Assembly (NCBI RefSeq): GCF_000176235.1
Contig: NZ_ACZV01000005.1
Location: forward strand, 372,001-436,000
Direction: 5' to 3'
From: Vibrio orientalis CIP 102891 = ATCC 33934
GTDB taxonomy: Bacteria; Pseudomonadota; Gammaproteobacteria; Enterobacterales; Vibrionaceae
Length of the DNA: 64,000 bases
Under the pieces are notes generated by a model that saw only the letters and a program-made list of their open reading frames with translations, searched no databases and had not been told where the DNA came from. Shown here piece after piece: positions 26,065 through 35,500 of the stretch (its first letter is position 1; every line of letters begins with the position of its first letter). The translations under genes and the position numbers were made by a program.

Positions 26065-27834
26065 ATGAGCCAAGATAAATACTTTAGAGAAGAGCTTACT
26101 TTTCTTAAAGAGCAAGGAAGGGAGTTTACTGAGATTTACCCTCAGCTTTCCCGTTTCCTCCATGGTCGAACATTAGACCCGGATGTTGAACGCTTACTAG
26201 AAGGTTTTGCTTTCTTAACTGGGCGCTTGCGAGAGAAAGTTGAAGACGAGTTTCCTGAACTGACTCACTCGATGATTAATATGCTTTGGCCCAATTACCT
26301 TCGACCTGTGCCGAGTATGAGTATCTTGGCGTTTGCACCGGATCAAAGTGTCAGTGAAAAGCAGTTGATCCACAAAGGAACGCAGGTCGATAGTAAAGCA
26401 ATTTTCGGCACGAAATGTCATTTCCAGACGTGTAGGGAAGTGGAAATTTATCCGATAGAGAGTGTTGATGTACGAGCACAACACACTCGCGAAGCCACCG
26501 TTATAGATGTGATGTTGAGCACTCAGGGTGATGTCACTCTGGGTAATGCTCTTCTAGAGGATCTGCGCTTTTATCTTGGTGGTGACAAATACAGTTCTCA
26601 AATGCTTTATCTGTGGCTAAACCACTACCTGGATAAAGTGACCATTGACATAAATGGTGCTGAGTTTTCTCTACCTAAAGACAGTTTTAGTGTTGTTGGT
26701 TTTGCCAGCAATGACGCTCTACTCCCTTATCCGACCAACGTCTATGAGGGATATCGTATTCTGCAGGAGTATCTGTCGTTTCCTGAAGCCTTCCACTTTT
26801 TTGACCTATCACGCTTAGATAAAGTTATTCCAAAAAGTGTCAGTGGTGAATTTACCATTAAGCTGCACTTTTCCAAGACGCTTCCTGTTGATGTAAGGGT
26901 ACAGAAAGAGAACTTCCAACTTTACTGTACGCCAATTATTAACTTGTTCCATCACGACGCTGACCCGATCGCTTTATCTGGTCGTCATTCTGAGTATCGG
27001 GTGGTGCCGTCGAGTCGTTATCCAGCGCATTATGAAGTGTTTAATGTTGAAAGTGTTGTCGGTTGGCAAGACGGACAGCATGAAGGAAAGCGGGTCCGAG
27101 GTTCAAAGCGTGTTTATTCTCCTTTTGAGAGCTTTCAACATGAGGTTGAACGAGTGCGTCACCGCCAAGCTCTTTACTATCGAACTCGAATCAAAGAGAG
27201 CATTCGAAAAGATGGCTTTGACAGCTTTATATCTTTTGTCAGAAGTGACGAAACTGTCTCTATTGATGTCGATGAAGCGGTATCAATAAAGCTCACCTGT
27301 ACCAATCGACTATTGCCTTTAGAGCTAGGCGTTGGCGATATCTGTGAAGCAACAGATACTTCGCCGCCTTTTGCCACATTTTCCAATATCTCGGTTCCAT
27401 CTCAATCATTAAGACCTGTGCTGGATGGAAGCTTGCTATGGACGCTGATTTCTAACTTGTCCCTTAACTACTTATCGCTTCTCTCAAAGGATGCGTTAAG
27501 CAGTGTTTTAAGAGCGTATGACTTTAAAGCACTCGTCGATCGTCAGGCAGAAAAAGTATCAAAACGTCGTCTAGAGGCGATTCAAAAGATTGAGTCAAAG
27601 CCAATCGACAAAATTATGCGCGGCCTACCGATAAGGGGCTTGCAGTCCACACTTTATATTGATCAAGCGGGCTTTGGCTCTGAAGGCGATCTTTATCTAT
27701 TTGGTACGGTTTTAAGTCACTTCTTCGCGTTATACGCCAGCATCAACTCGTTCCACGAGCTGCACGTCGTCAATGTTACTAATCAAGAGAGGTATACATG
27801 GGGTTCTCAAACGGGAATGCAACCTCTCATTTAA
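26065..27834 (+). CDS. tssF: T6SS baseplate protein TssF
   Basis: This 589-residue protein starts MSQDKYFREELTFLKEQGREF and continues DPDVERLLEGFAFLTGRLREK and ELTHSMINMLWPNYLRPVPS, the standard VasA/ImpG N-terminus. With TssG and TssE it forms the baseplate wedge. The last 37 bases overlap tssG, indicating translational coupling. Complete; no missing blocks. Confidence 0.96.
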   Translation: MSQDKYFREELTFLKEQGREFTEIYPQLSRFLHGRTLDPDVERLLEGFAFLTGRLREKVEDEFPELTHSMINMLWPNYLRPVPSMSILAFAPDQSVSEKQLIHKGTQVDSKAIFGTKCHFQTCREVEIYPIESVDVRAQHTREATVIDVMLSTQGDVTLGNALLEDLRFYLGGDKYSSQMLYLWLNHYLDKVTIDINGAEFSLPKDSFSVVGFASNDALLPYPTNVYEGYRILQEYLSFPEAFHFFDLSRLDKVIPKSVSGEFTIKLHFSKTLPVDVRVQKENFQLYCTPIINLFHHDADPIALSGRHSEYRVVPSSRYPAHYEVFNVESVVGWQDGQHEGKRVRGSKRVYSPFESFQHEVERVRHRQALYYRTRIKESIRKDGFDSFISFVRSDETVSIDVDEAVSIKLTCTNRLLPLELGVGDICEATDTSPPFATFSNISVPSQSLRPVLDGSLLWTLISNLSLNYLSLLSKDALSSVLRAYDFKALVDRQAEKVSKRRLEAIQKIESKPIDKIMRGLPIRGLQSTLYIDQAGFGSEGDLYLFGTVLSHFFALYASINSFHELHVVNVTNQERYTWGSQTGMQPLI

Positions 27835-28814
27835 GTGGTGACGAGGAGACTCAGCAGCCAATCGGTATGCCGAGTGAAGTACATGATTATAGCTTTTACC
27901 AATTGGTTGAATTGGTGCAAAAGCTGAAAGGGGTCGACCCTGAAGAGTATGAGTGGGAGCGCAGCTGCCAATTGATGTTCAGTGGAAATCCAAGTTTGGG
28001 TTTTTCGCCGGCAGATGTGGCGAGTTTAGATTTACTCAATGATGACCGCATGATCATGACGACCAACTTTTTTGGCCTGTCAGGTGCACAATCGCCGCTC
28101 CCTGGCTATGTCGTTGAGCAACTTTTGATGGAAGGGCCTGGTGGACAAAAGCAGCAGTTTTTTGATTTTTTCAATAACCGCTTAATTAGCCTGCTATATC
28201 GCATATGGCGAAAGTACCGATACTTCGTTCGCTTTCAACCAGATGCGAAAGACGACTTTTCAGCGCAGCTACTTTCTTTGGTTGGATTGGGGTCAACGGA
28301 CCTTAGAGGTGACACGCCAATCAACTGGTGCAAGATGCTGGCTTATTCGGGCACGTTAGCGGGTCGAAGTCGCTCTCCACAAGTGGTGGCGGGAATTATC
28401 GCCCATTGTTTTGATTTGAAAGAGGTTCGAATTGAGCAGTGGACGAAAAGAAAGGTGGATATCGCACCCTCACAGCAAACCTCGATAGGCCAAGGGAACG
28501 CAGCCTTGGGGGTGTCAACGATGGTCGGAGATTCAGTGGTCGATTGTAATGGCAAGTTCACGATTTGGATTGATGGGCTAAGCCGTAGTCGGTTCTTAGA
28601 TTTCTTGCCGTCAGGTAAGGAGTTTGAACCACTTTGTAAATTGGTCGAGTTCATCTTACGTGAACAAATGGCGTACGACTTATCTCTGACCATGGCGAGT
28701 GAAGAACCGCAACAAATCCTACTGAGCAAAGAGTCGAATGTCGCCTTGGGTTGGACATCGTTTCTTGGCCAAAGCAACGACAAGAAAAACGTATTAATTC
28801 AAGTAAGGCAATGA
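27798..28814 (+). CDS. tssG: T6SS baseplate protein TssG
   Basis: The 338-residue protein belongs to the ImpH/VasB family. It has the N-terminal YSFYQLVELVQKLKG, the FFGLSGAQSPLPGYVVEQL stretch diagnostic for TssG, and FFDFFNNRLISLLYRIWRKY. Two TssG-like/TssF complexes form each wedge. ATG 27798 lies inside the tssF 3' end in another frame, and the stop overlaps the start of the FHA gene. Confidence 0.95.
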   Translation: MGFSNGNATSHLSGDEETQQPIGMPSEVHDYSFYQLVELVQKLKGVDPEEYEWERSCQLMFSGNPSLGFSPADVASLDLLNDDRMIMTTNFFGLSGAQSPLPGYVVEQLLMEGPGGQKQQFFDFFNNRLISLLYRIWRKYRYFVRFQPDAKDDFSAQLLSLVGLGSTDLRGDTPINWCKMLAYSGTLAGRSRSPQVVAGIIAHCFDLKEVRIEQWTKRKVDIAPSQQTSIGQGNAALGVSTMVGDSVVDCNGKFTIWIDGLSRSRFLDFLPSGKEFEPLCKLVEFILREQMAYDLSLTMASEEPQQILLSKESNVALGWTSFLGQSNDKKNVLIQVRQ

Positions 28815-30292
28815 TGATGGGTAAATCACCTTTAACCAAGCTGACGTTATTGGTTACCAATGTACAAAAACTAGAGTCAAGACTCTCGGCGCTAATCGAA
28901 TGGGGAGTTGAGGGCGGCATCATCGGTGCTGATGACAGCGCGCATTGGTTACTTTCTGACTCTCAGGGTGAAGTTTTTCCTGAGCATTGCGAAATATTGA
29001 TGCTCGATGGCGCTTTTTGTCTCAAGGATCTTTGTGGTGAGACGTACATCAATGGTTCTGTGATGCCAGTGGGTAAAGAGTTGTTAGCAAAACTGGCGCA
29101 CAACGATCAGGTCCGAGTTGGCCCATACGAGATACGAGTCATTGTCGGCGACTTAGATACAGAAATTTGCTCTGAATCTCTCAACACCCTTTTTTCTGAG
29201 CCAGCAGCCGACCTTTTATCAAATCATGTGCCTGAGCAGGAACTCACACCTAAACCGAAGCCTGTAGAGAGAACGGATCCATTAGATGCGTTGGGTGATT
29301 ACGTTTCAGAAAAGACACAGTCTCTGATTGATGATGAGCCGCAAAATAATAATGACTCAGTGCCAGCTAGCTTAGGGCTTGAAGAAGATTTTTCAGCACA
29401 AGAGTCGGGCATGGTTATGCAAGCAGACAGCAACAACGAGCTGTCGTCATCGATGATGCTCAAGAAAATTCTTAATTTTGGTTTTCGCTCCAAGCAAGCG
29501 AATCAGCCAGAGCAAAATACCAATACGACACAAAAAATCGAGTCAAGCCAGGTGACTGGATTTGACCAGCAAAAAATAACAACCAACGTTTTAGAGGGCT
29601 TTCAAATGGACGAACAAGAATTAGATTTGTTAGAGGAAGAGGTGGCAAAGAGCCTTCCTACGGAAACAAGTAGTGATGTATCGACTTCCGGTTTAGGCGG
29701 ACATTTACTGACAGGACCTTTGCTTAATGGCTTGGGCGCGCAGCTAAGTGGTACCGATGATATTGCACGTATGCAGATGTTGTCTCAAGAGTTGGGTGAG
29801 TCATTACAGTCATGCATTAAAGGCATCTTAGCCTTGCATCAACAAGCCAACCAAGGCCGCTTTGGCACGCTAAACCGCAACTTACAGCCGATAGAAGATA
29901 ACCCTCTAAGGCTAGGGCTCTCTTATCAAGAGACCATTCAAACGCTTTATGACTCAAATAAAAGTGCGGTGCATCTGTCAGCGCCATTTGCGATTGAAGA
30001 AAGTTTAGCCAATGTACAAGCGCACAATGAGGCGATGCAGTACGCAACAGGCGAAGCTCTAACGCAAATCTTAGGTGCATTTTCTCCTGAAGTACTTCTA
30101 AGTCGCTTCCAAAACTATAAGCGCTCTCACCAATCTAGTGTTGAGGACAGCGATGCTTGGGCTTGGCAAATGTACTGTAGCTACTACCAAGAATTGGCGT
30201 CACATCGTCAGCAAGGATTTGAAAAATTGTTCTGGGAAATCTTCGAACAATCGTATGACCGAAAAATTCGAGAACAGCAATTGGAGTACTGA
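28811..30292 (+). CDS. tagH: T6SS FHA-domain protein (TagH/Fha)
   Basis: This is a 493-residue protein. Residues about 1-115 resemble a divergent forkhead-associated fold (HWLLSDSQGEVFPEHCEILM, then LKDLCGETYINGSVMPVG), a phosphothreonine reader. A long acidic, low-complexity linker follows (about 130-300). The C-terminal conserved region (about 315-493, LQSCIKGILALHQQANQGRF and FEKLFWEIFEQSYDRKI) marks the type VI FHA family. It occupies the place of VCA0112. No threonine kinase or phosphatase (PpkA/PppA) gene is present. Three ATG codons in a row start the gene; 28811 is the first. Confidence 0.88.
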   Translation: MMMGKSPLTKLTLLVTNVQKLESRLSALIEWGVEGGIIGADDSAHWLLSDSQGEVFPEHCEILMLDGAFCLKDLCGETYINGSVMPVGKELLAKLAHNDQVRVGPYEIRVIVGDLDTEICSESLNTLFSEPAADLLSNHVPEQELTPKPKPVERTDPLDALGDYVSEKTQSLIDDEPQNNNDSVPASLGLEEDFSAQESGMVMQADSNNELSSSMMLKKILNFGFRSKQANQPEQNTNTTQKIESSQVTGFDQQKITTNVLEGFQMDEQELDLLEEEVAKSLPTETSSDVSTSGLGGHLLTGPLLNGLGAQLSGTDDIARMQMLSQELGESLQSCIKGILALHQQANQGRFGTLNRNLQPIEDNPLRLGLSYQETIQTLYDSNKSAVHLSAPFAIEESLANVQAHNEAMQYATGEALTQILGAFSPEVLLSRFQNYKRSHQSSVEDSDAWAWQMYCSYYQELASHRQQGFEKLFWEIFEQSYDRKIREQQLEY

Positions 30293-30294
30293 TC

Positions 30295-30768
30295 GTGAGA
30301 CATTTGCTCTTTGCGTGCTTTTGTTTTGCGTTACTGACTGGGTGTAGCAGTGAACCTGTAAGCCCAGCAAAAGCACCCACGAAGGTGACATTCAGTCTCG
30401 TAGCGACAGAGGGAATGAATCCGAATGTGTGGGGAGAAGCCGCACCAGTTGAGATTCAAGTATTTGAGTTAGTTGATGATTCGATGTTTATGTCATCTAG
30501 CTATGACCAGCTCAAACAAGACTATAAAAAGGCTTTAAAAAGCAACTTTATCAAGAGCTATGACTACGTGTTGCTACCAGGTCAATTCAAGTTTGTTAAT
30601 GAAATCGAAGTGACTGACGAGACAAACTATATCGGTGTTCTCGCCAATTTTTCCGACATTGAACTCAGTGAATGGAAGAAGGCCGTCAAGGTCATCAAGC
30701 AGGGCAGGGAGTATCACTTACTAATGCTTATTAGTGATTACGAAGTAGATTTACAAAGGGTGGAATAG
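30295..30768 (+). CDS. tssJ: T6SS outer-membrane lipoprotein TssJ
   Basis: The 157-residue lipoprotein starts (GTG) with MRHLLFACFCFALLTGCSSE, where LLTGC is the lipobox. The mature domain has the SciN/TssJ beta-sandwich blocks TKVTFSLVATEGMNPN and APVEIQVFELVDDSMFM. It anchors the TssJLM membrane complex in the outer membrane. It starts 2 bases after the FHA gene stop. Confidence 0.93.
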   Translation: MRHLLFACFCFALLTGCSSEPVSPAKAPTKVTFSLVATEGMNPNVWGEAAPVEIQVFELVDDSMFMSSSYDQLKQDYKKALKSNFIKSYDYVLLPGQFKFVNEIEVTDETNYIGVLANFSDIELSEWKKAVKVIKQGREYHLLMLISDYEVDLQRVE

Positions 30769-30773
30769 AGAAG

Positions 30774-32108
30774 ATGTTTTCACGAAATCGTGTAATTTGG
30801 AACGAAGGACTTTTCATAAAACCCCAGCACTTCCAACAGCAACAGCGATACTCGGAATACTTTATGGATGAGCGATTGAGTACGGTCAGTCGTTATTTGT
30901 ACGGTATTTCAGAGTTTGCGTTCAATCCTGAGTACCTTTCGTTTGGCCGCATTGCCATTGAGCGAGCGGTTGGCGTGATGCCGGATGGTTCGGTCTTTCG
31001 TATCCCTCAAGAAGATGTTCATCCAGACGCGTTAGAGATCGAAGACGCGTCACTAGCAAACCAGCTTGTTTACTTGGCGGTTCCTTTGCGTAGTGAGTCT
31101 TTAAGAGAGATTAACTGGCCAGACGCTCAGGGTACGGGCAGGTATGAAAGTCGACGACTAGAAGTGCGTGATGTCCATACCTTACAAGGTGATATGACCA
31201 CCATCGATGTCTCTCCTATTCGTATCCAATTGATGTTGGAAAAAGAAGATCGCAGTGCGTATGCCTCTATGGCGGTAGGAAGAATACTGGAAAAGCGTCC
31301 TGATGGTAGCGTGGTTATGGACCCAGACTTTATTCCTTGCCATGTCAATGTTGCTGCGAACTCATCACTTCACCGCTTCATTAACGAAATCTCAGGCTTG
31401 ATGCGCGAGCGTGCCAAAAACATTGCTCAACGAATTGGCTCGCCTACTCAAGGTGGTGTCGCCGATGTCTCTGACTTTATGTTGCTACAGGCTCTAAACC
31501 GCTTACAGCCACAAATTCACCATTTGGCAGAGCTACGTAGTCTGCATCCAGAGCGTCTGTTTGAAAGTTTATCTTCGATGGTTGGTGAGCTAGCAACGTT
31601 TACTGATGAGAGTAGGTTGCCACCAAGTTTGGCTAGCTATAACCATGACATGCCGACGGAATCATTTTGGCCTTTGATTCGTAACTTACGCCAAGCGCTT
31701 AGTGTGGTACTCGAACCGAGAGCCGTCGCGATTCAACTTGATAAACGCAAATATGGCTTGATGGTAGCACCAATTCAAGATCCGCAGTTGATGCAAACCG
31801 CTGACTTTATCATCGCAGTCAAAGCACGTATGCCAATGGATGATTTACGTCGCCAATTTACCCAGCAAACCAAAGTCTCTTCGGTAGAGAAAATCCGTGA
31901 GTTGATTTCTTTGCAATTACCTGGTGTTCCTTTGGTGGTGTTACCTGTCGCACCACGTCAATTGCCGTATCACGCTGGCTATATCTATTACCAGTTGGAT
32001 AAAACAAGTAGTGCATGGCAGCAGCTCTCGCAGTCAAGTGGCTTTGCTTTCCATATTGCGGCCGCATTTGACGACCTCGATTTACAGTTCTGGGCAATAA
32101 GGGATTAG
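30774..32108 (+). CDS. tssK: T6SS baseplate protein TssK
   Basis: This 444-residue protein has the characteristic N-terminus VIWNEGLFIKPQHFQQQQRY, the central LLQALNRLQPQIHHLAELRS, and the C-terminal domain ending in FHIAAAFDDLDLQFWAIRD. TssK links the baseplate to the TssJLM membrane complex and folds like phage receptor-binding proteins. Five bases separate it from tssJ, and two from tssL. Confidence 0.96.
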   Translation: MFSRNRVIWNEGLFIKPQHFQQQQRYSEYFMDERLSTVSRYLYGISEFAFNPEYLSFGRIAIERAVGVMPDGSVFRIPQEDVHPDALEIEDASLANQLVYLAVPLRSESLREINWPDAQGTGRYESRRLEVRDVHTLQGDMTTIDVSPIRIQLMLEKEDRSAYASMAVGRILEKRPDGSVVMDPDFIPCHVNVAANSSLHRFINEISGLMRERAKNIAQRIGSPTQGGVADVSDFMLLQALNRLQPQIHHLAELRSLHPERLFESLSSMVGELATFTDESRLPPSLASYNHDMPTESFWPLIRNLRQALSVVLEPRAVAIQLDKRKYGLMVAPIQDPQLMQTADFIIAVKARMPMDDLRRQFTQQTKVSSVEKIRELISLQLPGVPLVVLPVAPRQLPYHAGYIYYQLDKTSSAWQQLSQSSGFAFHIAAAFDDLDLQFWAIRD

Positions 32109-32110
32109 AC

Positions 32111-32878
32111 GTGGATAAGAAAAGTACTCAATTCAGCAGCTTACTGTTTGATGATGCTGAAAAAATAAACCATGACCAAGATTATTGGTTTCAACTGCGT
32201 GGGAGTTTGCACAACCCACTTATTGATGCGTCGACGCCTTTGTTCGGACTTTCCTTGCGTATTCGTCAGTTAACAGATTGCGAAAATATTGAAGCAATCT
32301 ACGAGCAGACGTTAGAGGAAATCAAAAATATTGAAATTGAGCTGACAGGTCTGGGCTACGAACATGCCGTGCTAATGGCCTATCGGTATATCTTGTGCAC
32401 CTTCCTCGATGAGGCTGTGTTAGGCACCGAATGGGGCGCGAACACGGTATGGGCTGAGCACTCACTTTTGTCTCGTTTTCACAATGAAACTTGGGGCGGA
32501 GAGAAGGTATTTACGGTCCTGAAACGCCTAGAAAAAGAGCCTGAAAATTACACCGAGCTGTTGGAGTTTATCTACCAATGCTTAGTTTTAGGCTTTGAAG
32601 GTAAATATCGCGTGATTGAGTCGGGCCAACTAGAAAGAGAAAAAGTCATCGATCGACTCTATCACTTATTGCATCACGACGAAGAGCAGAAACCGGTTCA
32701 ACTGACTCATGCAACAGAGCACGTTGTTCGCTCTAAATACAAGATCAGCAAGCAGTTACCTATTTGGACCATATTTGCAGGTTTCGCGCTGCTTTGGGTA
32801 GGAACATTTATTGGTTACAGCTATCTCCTTCATGTCAAAACAAGTGACGTGATTGAACAGCTAAATCAAATTTTATAA
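32111..32878 (+). CDS. tssL: T6SS inner-membrane protein TssL (DotU-like)
   Basis: The 255-residue protein starts with GTG. The cytoplasmic DotU domain (about 25-190) contains NPLIDASTPLFGLSLRIRQL, YILCTFLDEAVLGTEWGAN and FIYQCLVLGFEGKYRVI. One membrane segment (about 218-240) is near the end, with only a short periplasmic tail. There is no OmpA-like peptidoglycan-binding extension, so cell-wall anchoring must come from another protein. Confidence 0.95.
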   Translation: MDKKSTQFSSLLFDDAEKINHDQDYWFQLRGSLHNPLIDASTPLFGLSLRIRQLTDCENIEAIYEQTLEEIKNIEIELTGLGYEHAVLMAYRYILCTFLDEAVLGTEWGANTVWAEHSLLSRFHNETWGGEKVFTVLKRLEKEPENYTELLEFIYQCLVLGFEGKYRVIESGQLEREKVIDRLYHLLHHDEEQKPVQLTHATEHVVRSKYKISKQLPIWTIFAGFALLWVGTFIGYSYLLHVKTSDVIEQLNQIL

Positions 32879-32903
32879 CAATAATTAAGGCTAGGTTATT
32901 ACC

Positions 32904-35498
32904 GTGATACGTATTGAACTTCCAACTCTTATATCAAAGTTAAACGAGCAGAGTAAGCTTGCACTAGAACAAGCTGCGACCGTTTGTATTGAGCGCCAAC
33001 ATGGCGAAATTACTTTCGAGCACTATCTTGAGGTTCTACTAAATAACCCGTTATCAGATGTTAGGCTGATATTTAAACAATCTAATCTTGATAGCGATGA
33101 GCTTAATCGCGCTTTGGTTGATGGCTATGCTCGAGAGGTATCTTTAGACAGTTACCCTGCGTTTTCTCCGCTATTGGTAGAGTTACTTCAAGAGGCATGG
33201 TTACTTTCAACCACAGAACTGAATCAGACTGAACTACGTTCTGGTGCGATTCTGCTTGCCGCTTTGACGCGCGCAGATCGTTACATGGTTCCGAACTTGG
33301 TCAAAGTGACCAACAGCATCAATCGCGAAAGTTTACGTAAACACTTTTCTGCGATCTTAGTTGATTCTTCAGAAACTCAAGTGGCTGATAAAACGCAGAA
33401 AAACAACGCTGTATCAGGTTCAGATTTATCCATTTTAGATAAGTACTGTACTAATGTGACAGAGCAAGCGCGTAACCAAGAACTGGATCCTGTGCTATGC
33501 CGAGAGCATGAGATCAGTTTAATGATCGATATCCTTTGCCGCCGTAGAAAGAACAATCCGATCGTCGTGGGAGATGCAGGGGTAGGTAAAAGCGCTGTCA
33601 TCGAAGGGCTAGCACTATGTATCGCTTCTGGGCAGGTACCTAATCAGCTAAAAAATGTCGAGCTCTACTCGCTGGATCTAGGGCTACTTCAAGCGGGTGC
33701 TTCGGTGAAAGGTGAGTTTGAAAAACGACTGAAAGGTGTGATTGACGCAATCAAGCATTCACCATCGCCAATTATCCTTTTCATTGACGAAGCGCATACG
33801 CTTATCGGCGCGGGTAACCAAGAAGGTGGCGGTGATGCAGCGAATTTGCTGAAACCGGCTCTTGCCCGTGGTGAGCTAAGTACTATTGCCGCGACAACTT
33901 GGAAAGAATATAAGAAGTATTTTGAGAAAGATCCTGCATTGACGCGCAGATTCCAACTGGTCAAGCTGGATGAACCGAGTGTCGAGCAAGCCGTTGATAT
34001 CTTACGAGGACTTAACTCAGTTTATGAAACCACTCATAAAGTCCTAATTACAGACGAAGCGCTTAAAGCCGCTTCAGAGCTGTCGGCACGTTATATCTCT
34101 GGTCGTCAACTGCCGGATAAGGCGATCGATGTGTTAGATACTGCATGTGCTCGTATTGCGATTAATCTAACGACTCCTCCTAAGCGTCTTGCTGCAATTG
34201 AAACGGCTAAACATCAGCGTCAGCTAGAGATTGATATGCTCAATCGTGCTCAGTTGTTAGGTCAAGACTTAGATACGGCTAGATTAGATGAGTTGCAAAC
34301 GCAAAGTGTTGCTGATGAGCAAGAGCATCAGGCACTGAGCGCAAGTTGGCAGCATCAAAAGCAACTTGTAGAAGAGATCATTGCTCTGCGCTCGGAGCTA
34401 TCCGCAGATGAACAAAGTGACGAAGAGCGTTTAGCGTGCAGTGAGCAGATCCGTGCCAAGTACAAAGAGATTGATGCGATTCCTCATAGAGAACGACTGA
34501 TTCACCCTCAGGTTGATGAGCAGCAAATCGCCGAAGTGATTGCCGATTGGACTGGCGTACCTGTCGATCAAATGAACAGTGACGAGCTGTACAAAATTAC
34601 CCATTTGACCTCTATTTTAGGTCGTGCAATTAAAGGTCAAGACGTTGCTATTGAGCGAGTACATAAACATCTGCTGACAGCGAGAGCCGACCTTCGTCGT
34701 CCAGGGAGACCGAAAGGTGCATTTCTTCTCGTTGGCCCAAGTGGTGTGGGTAAAACCGAGACTGTCGTGCAGTTGGCCGAGCATCTCTATGGTGGCAAAC
34801 AGTTCTTAACCACCATCAACATGTCTGAGTATCAAGAGAAGCACACCGTTTCGCGATTGATTGGCTCTCCACCTGGCTACGTTGGCTACGGTGAGGGCGG
34901 TGTGTTAACAGAGGCGATTCGCAAAATGCCTTACTCGGTCGTTTTGCTTGATGAAGTCGAAAAAGCACACCCTGAAGTATTAAACCTCTTCTATCAGGCC
35001 TTTGATAAAGGTGAGCTTGCTGATGGTGAAGGACGAATCATCGATTGCCAGAATGTGGTTTTCTTCCTGACGTCGAACCTAGGCTTTCAAACGATCGTCG
35101 ACTACTCAGAGCGTTTAGATGATCTTGATGATGCGCTTTATCCTGAGCTTGCTGCCTTCTTCAAACCAGCGTTACTTGCTCGTATGGAAGTCATCCCTTA
35201 TATGCCACTTTCTCCTCAAGTCCTTGAAGTTATTGTCAGAGCGAAACTTGAGCGTTTAGAGCATCTGTTTAAAGAGCGTTATGAAGCTGAGGTGGTTATT
35301 GAACCTTCATTAATTGATGAGATCCTTGCCCGAGCAACGCGTTCAGAAAATGGCGCTAGAATGCTTGAAGCCATCATTGAAGGTCAGCTTCTACCACCTG
35401 TTTCTCTTGCGCTACTCAACAAACTTTCAGAGCAGAAACCGGTTAATCGTATCCAATTGTCCGCCGTTGACGGCCAATTTAAAGGCGAAGTGGAGTAG
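32904..35498 (+). CDS. clpV: T6SS sheath-recycling ATPase ClpV (TssH)
   Basis: The 864-residue AAA+ unfoldase has an N-terminal ClpN domain for binding TssC (about 1-150). The first nucleotide site has Walker A GDAGVGKS (about 222) and LFIDEAHTLIGAG; a coiled middle domain (about 410-530) follows. The second site has GPSGVGKT (about 611), SEYQEKHTVSRLIGSPPGYV and VVLLDEVEKAH. It disassembles contracted sheaths for reuse. GTG 32904 is the start; only 2 bases separate the stop from vasH. Confidence 0.96.
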   Translation: MIRIELPTLISKLNEQSKLALEQAATVCIERQHGEITFEHYLEVLLNNPLSDVRLIFKQSNLDSDELNRALVDGYAREVSLDSYPAFSPLLVELLQEAWLLSTTELNQTELRSGAILLAALTRADRYMVPNLVKVTNSINRESLRKHFSAILVDSSETQVADKTQKNNAVSGSDLSILDKYCTNVTEQARNQELDPVLCREHEISLMIDILCRRRKNNPIVVGDAGVGKSAVIEGLALCIASGQVPNQLKNVELYSLDLGLLQAGASVKGEFEKRLKGVIDAIKHSPSPIILFIDEAHTLIGAGNQEGGGDAANLLKPALARGELSTIAATTWKEYKKYFEKDPALTRRFQLVKLDEPSVEQAVDILRGLNSVYETTHKVLITDEALKAASELSARYISGRQLPDKAIDVLDTACARIAINLTTPPKRLAAIETAKHQRQLEIDMLNRAQLLGQDLDTARLDELQTQSVADEQEHQALSASWQHQKQLVEEIIALRSELSADEQSDEERLACSEQIRAKYKEIDAIPHRERLIHPQVDEQQIAEVIADWTGVPVDQMNSDELYKITHLTSILGRAIKGQDVAIERVHKHLLTARADLRRPGRPKGAFLLVGPSGVGKTETVVQLAEHLYGGKQFLTTINMSEYQEKHTVSRLIGSPPGYVGYGEGGVLTEAIRKMPYSVVLLDEVEKAHPEVLNLFYQAFDKGELADGEGRIIDCQNVVFFLTSNLGFQTIVDYSERLDDLDDALYPELAAFFKPALLARMEVIPYMPLSPQVLEVIVRAKLERLEHLFKERYEAEVVIEPSLIDEILARATRSENGARMLEAIIEGQLLPPVSLALLNKLSEQKPVNRIQLSAVDGQFKGEVE

Positions 35499-35500
35499 GC

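Noticed and set aside
28343..28783. 146-codon leftward frame opposite tssG
   Set aside because: Lies wholly within tssG; no start signals and no homology visible.
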